Assembly (NCBI GenBank): GCA_017477855.1
Contig: JAFUUN010000068.1
Span: 1-19,892, forward strand
Length of the DNA: 19,892 bases
Reading direction: 5' to 3'
From: Rickettsiales bacterium
Lineage (GTDB): Bacteria > Pseudomonadota > Alphaproteobacteria > Rickettsiales > Deianiraeaceae
Shown here: positions 15,253 to 19,892 of the stretch, in pieces
Position numbering within the stretch: position 1 is the stretch's first letter
How the letters are laid out: each line of letters opens with the position of its first letter
Notes under the pieces: model-generated
Seen by the model: only the letters and a program-made list of their open reading frames with translations
What the model was told of the DNA's origin: nothing
Database searches by the model: none
Made by a program: the position numbers and the translations under genes

Positions 15253-15362
15253 GTTGCGCCGCCCGCGGCCACGCCCTCGCGGTTTTTCACCTCCTCGCTC
15301 TCACGCCCTCGCTCCCGCTCGGCCCCGCTCGTCGGCAAAACTCGCTCCGCCCCTGGCGCAAC
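15253..15362 (-). repeat. Family A palindromic repeat, copy 9
   Basis: Perfect ends GTTGCGCC (15253-15260) and GGCGCAAC (15355-15362). The inner pair is GTTTTTC/GGCAAAAC and the loop is rich in CTCGCTC units. It lies between convergent genes, two bases after the stop of the upstream gene. Confidence 0.88.
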
Positions 15363-15371
15363 CTATATCAA

Positions 15372-16298
15372 TCAAATCAAATCCTTCAAATTAGCAAACA
15401 CGCCATTATAGAATATATGTTCACTTTCCGCCAATGTCTTTGGAAACTGTGGAATAAAATCATGCGCATCATCAAAGCTATTACCAAAAACTGGTTCCGG
15501 ACATTCAAGCTCATTAGCTATTCCGTGTTGCATAGCTGAAAAAATAGCAAACATATCAAGATATGGATCACTCAAACTTGACGCCACACGGTGCTCTATG
15601 CGACAATTATATGGATCTTCAGTTGGCTTGATTGGAATGCGCAGCGCACATGTCCTATTATTAAACCCCCAGCAACAACCAGTTGGATAGTGAATATATT
15701 TCTGCCCATCTTTTGGATACAAATAACGGTCATAACAATTTTGCGTTGGCGCAAAGATGCGCATAGCCGGCAACATCCACTCCAACATCCCCGCAATACT
15801 CCAATACAGTGGCATATAATGATACTCATTGTCATCACGCGGATTGTCCTTACTAAACAAATTTTCACCCTTATAATATAAAGATATATGAAAATGTATT
15901 GAGCTTCCCGGCTGGTCTGCAAATGGTTTAGCACGGAAATCCGCATCAGCCACATCCAATATCACATTTCTGAAATCCTCTATATTCTTCGCCAACTCAA
16001 TCGGGCGCTCTGTCGGGAAAAACTGCACCTCAAACTGATTTACACCGTCTTCCTCTTCAAAGCTCTCCAACCGCAAACCATTATGCTTATATTTAAACAG
16101 AAAACTTTTAATCTCCTTTATCTTCAAGCTGTCAATAGCAAGCTGTGCCTCGCCATGCATGATATAAAATTCCAGCTCGGCCGCCACGCGCAAGGATAAA
16201 TCATCACTGTCAACATCCAAATGCTTTGCCAATGTACGCAATAAACCATCAACCTGCCTGTTCAACAAGTCTCGCTTTGCATTTTCAACCACCAACAT
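15372..16298 (-). CDS. Short glutamine-synthetase-like protein (catalytic domain only)
   Basis: A 308-aa protein matching the C-terminal catalytic domain of the glutamine synthetase superfamily. Landmarks in order are AELEFYI (40-46), NQFEVQF (87-93), GSSIHFHISLY (131-141, the ATP/His-containing GSGMHxHxS region), WGFNNR (210-215) with ALRIP (218-222), and CRIEHR (232-237) followed by DPYL. Full enzymes are about 440-470 aa with an N-terminal beta-grasp domain that completes the active site of the next subunit. That domain is missing here, and the N-terminus starts just before the catalytic domain. It may be a gamma-glutamyl ligase with a different substrate, or a reduced enzyme. It lies 20 bp downstream of grpE and is probably cotranscribed with it. 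Confidence 0.82.
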   Translation of the reverse strand: MLVVENAKRDLLNRQVDGLLRTLAKHLDVDSDDLSLRVAAELEFYIMHGEAQLAIDSLKIKEIKSFLFKYKHNGLRLESFEEEDGVNQFEVQFFPTERPIELAKNIEDFRNVILDVADADFRAKPFADQPGSSIHFHISLYYKGENLFSKDNPRDDNEYHYMPLYWSIAGMLEWMLPAMRIFAPTQNCYDRYLYPKDGQKYIHYPTGCCWGFNNRTCALRIPIKPTEDPYNCRIEHRVASSLSDPYLDMFAIFSAMQHGIANELECPEPVFGNSFDDAHDFIPQFPKTLAESEHIFYNGVFANLKDLI

Positions 16299-16318
16299 AA
16301 AACAACTTTATATTTCGC

Positions 16319-16966
16319 CTACTGGCCGCTACTAACAACCACCATTGCCGCACGCAACAATCTTCCATTTAACTCATATCCCGGCCGAATGACCTGCACT
16401 ATTGCACCAATCTCCAACTCACTTGGCACCCTTGATATTGCCTCATGCTTGTTATGATCAAACCTTTCTCCCACCTGCGGCGCAATCTGAACCATGCCAA
16501 TGCGCTCAAACATTGTGTCAAACTCACCTATTGTCATCTTCACCCCATCATACAACACCTTATCCGCTTCCGGATTTGCATGCTCTATCGCCGTGAACAG
16601 CACATCATAAATCTTCACTGCATCCTTTGCAAACTTACTTACTGCAAACTTATTAGCATCATCCAGTTCGCGCTCAAATCTCTTCTTTGCGTTATCATAT
16701 TCCGCAACCATATACATCAGCTTGCGCTCCAACTCCGAATTCTGCTGTTGCAATTCCTGAATTTTCCCCTGCGCCGCAGCTAACTCTTCATTTTCACTAT
16801 CATCTTCCCCATCTCCCTCAACCTCATCGGCCTTCTCCGCATCAATCTCCTCTTCATTGACACCTGCCTTTTTCAACTCATTTTCACCAGTTGTTCCCTG
16901 CTGTGTTTGCGCCTGCTTTTCCACATTCTCACCGCCAATACTTGGCATCTTCCTCTCCATACTCAT
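16319..16966 (-). CDS. grpE: GrpE, DnaK nucleotide-exchange factor
   Basis: GrpE releases ADP from DnaK in the Hsp70 chaperone cycle. The 215-aa protein has a long acidic, low-complexity N-terminus (about 1-65), then a coiled-coil helix (about 65-105) and the C-terminal beta domain with the family signature FDHNKHEAISRVPSE (167-181) and VIRPGYELNGRLLRAAMVVV (192-211). It is followed after 20 bp by the glutamine-synthetase-like gene. An in-frame ATG two codons further in (16960) is an equally possible start. The upstream region carries a possible heat-shock -35 and two parS-like palindromes. Confidence 0.95.
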   Translation of the reverse strand: MSMERKMPSIGGENVEKQAQTQQGTTGENELKKAGVNEEEIDAEKADEVEGDGEDDSENEELAAAQGKIQELQQQNSELERKLMYMVAEYDNAKKRFERELDDANKFAVSKFAKDAVKIYDVLFTAIEHANPEADKVLYDGVKMTIGEFDTMFERIGMVQIAPQVGERFDHNKHEAISRVPSELEIGAIVQVIRPGYELNGRLLRAAMVVVSSGQ

Positions 16967-17004
16967 ATCACTACAATATAATAAAATAATCCATTTTTTT
17001 AACT

Positions 17005-17012
17005 TTCAAGTG
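17005..17012 (-). promoter_or_regulatory. Possible sigma-32-type -35 element upstream of grpE
   Basis: The minus strand reads CACTTGAA, matching the CNCTTGAA -35 pattern of alphaproteobacterial RpoH promoters. A TTTATTAT or TATATT sequence downstream could serve as -10, but spacing and match are imperfect. The known heat-shock control of grpE in other bacteria supports it. Confidence 0.35.
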
Positions 17013-17057
17013 CACACACGACCCCATTCTCATCACCATCTTTGTCACCATCTGCCA

Positions 17058-17075
17058 ATGTTCCACATGGAACAT
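17058..17075. promoter_or_regulatory. parS-like palindrome, site 1
   Basis: ATGTTCCACATGGAACAT differs by one central base from the perfect palindrome ATGTTCCACGTGGAACAT. The inner 16 bp match the ParB-binding consensus TGTTNCACGTGAAACA at 14 of 16 positions (counting N as a match). It is intergenic, upstream of grpE. Confidence 0.6.
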
Positions 17076-17116
17076 CAACATGTCTCATCATGCACATCTT
17101 CCGTCCCGATGCACAA

Positions 17117-17134
17117 ATGTTCTACGTGGAACAT
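17117..17134. promoter_or_regulatory. parS-like palindrome, site 2
   Basis: ATGTTCTACGTGGAACAT also differs by a single base from the same perfect palindrome, at a different position from site 1, and matches the 16-bp ParB consensus at 14 positions. It lies 59 bp (centre to centre) from site 1 and overlaps the last base of the stop codon of the lipoprotein gene to its right. Confidence 0.6.
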
Positions 17135-17559
17135 CAGAAGCGCGCGATGTAATAACACTTTTTTGAGTTATAATCTACTGATTTGATAATTGACTGCGTA
17201 GCATCTGTATGGAAAGTAATAGTGCAATCATTTTGTTTTGTTGCAAAGTTATAGATATATTCGTAAATTATACGTGCACCAATGATTTGGTCATCTGAGT
17301 TAACGACAACCTTGTAGTCAGTTGGGTCGCCAAGGTCTTTGTAAAGTTCGTTTGGGGATTTTCCGACATATGAGTTTAGGGCATCTTCAAGGTTGTATGC
17401 GGATGTGCGCTGCTGCTTGATGTTTTCTGGTCGGCTGTCAGCGTAGACCCAGTCAGAGATTGCTGTGTATGGACGTGAATTTTGGATATAAGAGCATGAT
17501 GGGAGAAAGACTAATGACACGGCACATAATAGGTAAGTCAAGCCATTATCAAACTTCAT
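17134..17559 (-). CDS. Small lipoprotein, paralogue of the adjacent one (BamE-like fold possible)
   Basis: A 141-aa protein with a signal peptide and lipobox LPSC (Cys22), so probably lipidated. The mature part contains LEDALNSYVGKSPNELYKDLGDPTDY (58-83), which resembles EDRLESFVGKPMQYVIRHCGRPTKY of the upstream gene, and both end with a similarly spaced Cys pair (here Cys112 and Cys135). The GxxxxxVxxxLGxP-type helix-turn pattern recalls BamE/SmpA-OmlA domains, but identity with BamE is not established. The start at ATG17559 overlaps the upstream stop as ATGA, implying translational coupling; an ATG four codons earlier (17571) is also open. Confidence 0.82.
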   Translation of the reverse strand: MKFDNGLTYLLCAVSLVFLPSCSYIQNSRPYTAISDWVYADSRPENIKQQRTSAYNLEDALNSYVGKSPNELYKDLGDPTDYKVVVNSDDQIIGARIIYEYIYNFATKQNDCTITFHTDATQSIIKSVDYNSKKCYYIARF

Positions 17560-17921
17560 AAGCCAAAACATTTATCGTCTATTTTAAATCTGCTGGTATT
17601 CAAGCAATAGCCACTGTAATCCCAGTCAATAATTTCAAGTGTGCCTTTTTTATATTTTAAGATAACCTCACATTCACTATTGAGACGTGTGAAATTGTAT
17701 ATCATGTAGGTTCCACTTTCTTCTCCTGGAAGATCGGCGCGGTTCATGTATTTTGTTGGGCGTCCGCAATGGCGGATAACATACTGCATTGGTTTTCCTA
17801 CAAAACTTTCAAGACGATCTTCAAATGTTTCAGCCGCCTCTTCCATTGTATAGGAACAGCCGGCAATAGATAAAGCGCACATTGAAATCAAAATGGTTTT
17901 TTTTGTGTACTTAAACAGCAT
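17556..17921 (-). CDS. Small lipoprotein, first of a tandem paralogous pair
   Basis: A 121-aa protein with a signal peptide (MLFKYTKKTILISMCALSIA) and lipobox IAGC (Cys22). Its mature region EDRLESFVGKPMQYVIRHC is followed by YMIYNF and a Cys84/Cys106 pair, paralleling the next gene, so the two look like a tandem duplication that has diverged. A BamE-like fold is possible; no specific function can be assigned. The frame is open upstream to 18179, but that part translates repeat copy 10 and is not credible. ATG17921 gives a normal signal peptide. Confidence 0.82.
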   Translation of the reverse strand: MLFKYTKKTILISMCALSIAGCSYTMEEAAETFEDRLESFVGKPMQYVIRHCGRPTKYMNRADLPGEESGTYMIYNFTRLNSECEVILKYKKGTLEIIDWDYSGYCLNTSRFKIDDKCFGL

Positions 17922-18015
17922 ATCATAAAAACAAAGGGCAGCATAATTGAATTTTATAATATTCAAGCTTTTTTTAAATATAGCCCATTTATGCAAACAA
18001 AAGTTTAATTTATCG

Positions 18016-18122
18016 GTTGCGCTGCCCGAGGCCACGCCCTCGCGGTTTTTTACCTCCTCGCTCTCACGCCCTCGCTCCGCTCGGACCCGCTCGTAGAAAA
18101 AACTCGCTCCGCTCCGCGCAAC
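18016..18122 (-). repeat. Family A palindromic repeat, copy 10
   Basis: Ends are GTTGCGC and GCGCAAC. The inner stem is GTTTTTTAC/GTAGAAAAAAC, another variant in which both arms have changed together. It lies between the recN end and the lipoprotein pair. Its loop is closely similar to copy 9 (CCTCCTCGCTCTCACGCCCT). Confidence 0.88.
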
Positions 18123-18171
18123 CACATCATTTATCCCTTTCATATTTATCCATTTAATCCTCTTCACATTT

Positions 18172-19845
18172 TTACTCATTTGCCTTCTCTAACAACCTTC
18201 TGGCATTATTGACGGCCTCATCGGTTATCTCATCACTGGAAATCATTTCCGCAATCACGCGCACACGCTCATCTGGGGAGAGTGTTTTCACGATTGTCTT
18301 CGTATCTTCAAGAGTTTGCTCTTTGGCAACAAATAAGTGATGTCGTGCGCACGCCGCCGTCTGGGAGTTATGTGTTATACATATCAACTGTGTTGTTTGA
18401 GCCAACTTCTGCATTTCCTTACCAATAGCAAATGCCACACTACCACTTACACCCGTATCAATCTCATCAAATATCATGGTAGATGCCGTCTGGCTTGTGC
18501 AAAGCGCCGACTTGAATGCCAACATAAACCGTGATAGCTCACCACCTGACGCAATTTTGTGGATTGGCGCAGGAGTTAATCCAGGGTTCATTGATGCAAA
18601 AAAAACAACTTTATCAATTCCATGTGCCGTTGGCTCTGTATCCTCAAATGATGTATAAAAAATAACCTTATCCATTTTCAGCGCAGACAGTTTTTCTAAC
18701 ACAATTTGCTCCAAGATTTTTGCTTTTGCTTTTCGTTCTTCACGTAATTCATTTGCATATGTAAGATACTCATTGCGTATTGTTTCTAATTCGGAAGACA
18801 GTTTTTTTAAAATATCATCAGACAGCTCAATTTTTTGCAGTTTTTCTTGCGCCAGCACAAACTGATTGCTTAATTCCATTGGCGTAGTTTGATACTTCCT
18901 CGCCACCTCGTTAATACATGCAATACGCTCTTCAATGTCGTTAAGTTCTCCCTCATCAAAATGGTTGCGCTCTGCCAGGTCATTAAGTGTTTCTCCTGCA
19001 ATTTGATAGTCATTGTATAACTTTTCCAGCAACTCATTGATATTATCTATCTCCTTATTAAGATTTCCCTCTCCAATGTCTCCCTGGGCATGAAGCAAGT
19101 CATTCTGAACTTTATTTATTACCGCGCCCAACTTTGTCTCACCAAACAACCCATTCGCACGAGAAATATATGTCGCCACCTTGCTTATGTCCGTCATTGT
19201 CTTCTTTTTGTTGACAAGCTCATCATATTCCCCACTGACAAGATTGAGTGCTCTAACATCATCAACAAATGATTGGAGATATTCTGCATTCTCTTTTTGC
19301 CGTTCAATTTCCAAACGCGTTTTATCATATTTCTCCTGCGCATTTTGCATTTGGGTGTATAGTGTCCTCATTTTTTGAAGGGAAGTATTTAAATTGCCAA
19401 ATTTATCAAGAATTTCAAGGTGCTTTTTGATACTGAATAGGTCGGTCTGCTCAAATTGGCTGTAAATCTCCACCAAATAGTGAGAAATTGCTCCAACAAA
19501 CTGGATAGTTGTCTGGATGTCATTGATGAAGATTTTGCTGCCGTTTTTAGTAATGATTTTTTTGATTATGATTGTCATATCGCCATGTGAAACAAATCCG
19601 CCATTTGCAAGCATTTCCAGCAGCTCTGGATTGTCTACATCAAACGTTGCAACAATCACCCCATGGTTGTCAGGATTGCGTAATATCGCCGTGCCAGCGC
19701 GCTCCCCAAGGATAATGTTTAAACTATCCAGTAAGATTGACTTTCCTGCACCCGTCTGCCCAGTAATAACAGAAAAACCATCATCAAACCTGATGGTTGT
19801 TTTGTCCATTAGCAAGATATTTTCAATCCTTAACCCTGTTAGCAT
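18172..19845 (-). CDS. recN: RecN, DNA double-strand-break repair ATPase
   Basis: RecN is an SMC-like ATPase that acts early in recombinational repair of double-strand breaks. The 557-aa length is typical. The N-terminal Walker A is GQTGAGKS (29-36; Gln replaces the common Glu). A coiled-coil middle (about 150-375) is interrupted by a hinge-like segment. The C-terminal half carries the signature SGGELSRFMLAFKSAL (about 432-447) and Walker B MIFDEIDTGVSG (about 455-467), followed by ITHNSQTAACARHH. The start is near the window edge, and only 47 bp of upstream sequence are visible. The gene is complete. Confidence 0.96.
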   Translation of the reverse strand: MLTGLRIENILLMDKTTIRFDDGFSVITGQTGAGKSILLDSLNIILGERAGTAILRNPDNHGVIVATFDVDNPELLEMLANGGFVSHGDMTIIIKKIITKNGSKIFINDIQTTIQFVGAISHYLVEIYSQFEQTDLFSIKKHLEILDKFGNLNTSLQKMRTLYTQMQNAQEKYDKTRLEIERQKENAEYLQSFVDDVRALNLVSGEYDELVNKKKTMTDISKVATYISRANGLFGETKLGAVINKVQNDLLHAQGDIGEGNLNKEIDNINELLEKLYNDYQIAGETLNDLAERNHFDEGELNDIEERIACINEVARKYQTTPMELSNQFVLAQEKLQKIELSDDILKKLSSELETIRNEYLTYANELREERKAKAKILEQIVLEKLSALKMDKVIFYTSFEDTEPTAHGIDKVVFFASMNPGLTPAPIHKIASGGELSRFMLAFKSALCTSQTASTMIFDEIDTGVSGSVAFAIGKEMQKLAQTTQLICITHNSQTAACARHHLFVAKEQTLEDTKTIVKTLSPDERVRVIAEMISSDEITDEAVNNARRLLEKANE

Positions 19846-19892
19846 TACCTATTCAAGGCCAGTTTGGAAGAGATTTTTTATTTGCAAGAACA

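Noticed and set aside
17058..17134. CIRCE-type heat-shock operator upstream of grpE
   Set aside because: CIRCE has the TTAGCACTC-N9-GAGTGCTAA pattern. These palindromes have a different sequence and no spacer, and match parS far better.
1..19892. CRISPR array
   Set aside because: The repeats are scattered singly between genes with no regular short spacers, and no cas genes are present.

Overview
The window is about 20 kb of an AT-rich bacterial chromosome carrying a Gram-negative, alphaproteobacterium-like core gene set. BamA, MlaC and LptB show a two-membrane envelope. HslU, GrpE, RecN, RNase III and PgsA are housekeeping genes. Core genes sit outside their usual operons (rnc without era or lepB, hslU without hslV), intergenic regions are crowded with repeats, and Shine-Dalgarno sequences are nearly absent. 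This resembles a rearranged, possibly host-associated Rickettsiales/Holosporales-type genome. That placement is inference and cannot be refined from this window alone.

Layout, left to right: bamA (+); an EF-hand membrane protein (+); tRNA-Ser(CGA) (-); mlaC (-); the pgsA-lptB pair (+); a coiled-coil protein (-); an orphan MrpD/NuoL-like proton-channel subunit (-); a MetW-like protein (+); an iron-type alcohol dehydrogenase (-); hslU (-); a LicD-family protein (-); rnc (-); an unknown helical protein (+); a short glutamine-synthetase-like gene downstream of grpE (-); two tandem paralogous small lipoproteins (-); and recN (-). Envelope biogenesis is the commonest theme: BamA, MlaC, LptB, PgsA, LicD and the two lipoproteins.

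The most striking non-coding content is a GC-rich, imperfectly palindromic repeat (called family A here) with GTTGCGC/GCGCAAC ends. Ten copies lie between genes, roughly one every 2 kb, in both orientations, from near-intact to strongly decayed. Their inner stem changes sequence from copy to copy while staying largely paired. Two copies carry an additional, nearly identical tail of about 180 bp (family B) that can form hairpins.

Other signals: two parS-like palindromes 59 bp apart upstream of grpE, which would suggest a chromosome-partition locus near the replication origin; an (AG)10 tract at the 5' end of the licD-family gene that could switch its reading frame; and -35-like hexamers ending 28-30 nt before several start codons, as expected for leaderless mRNAs.
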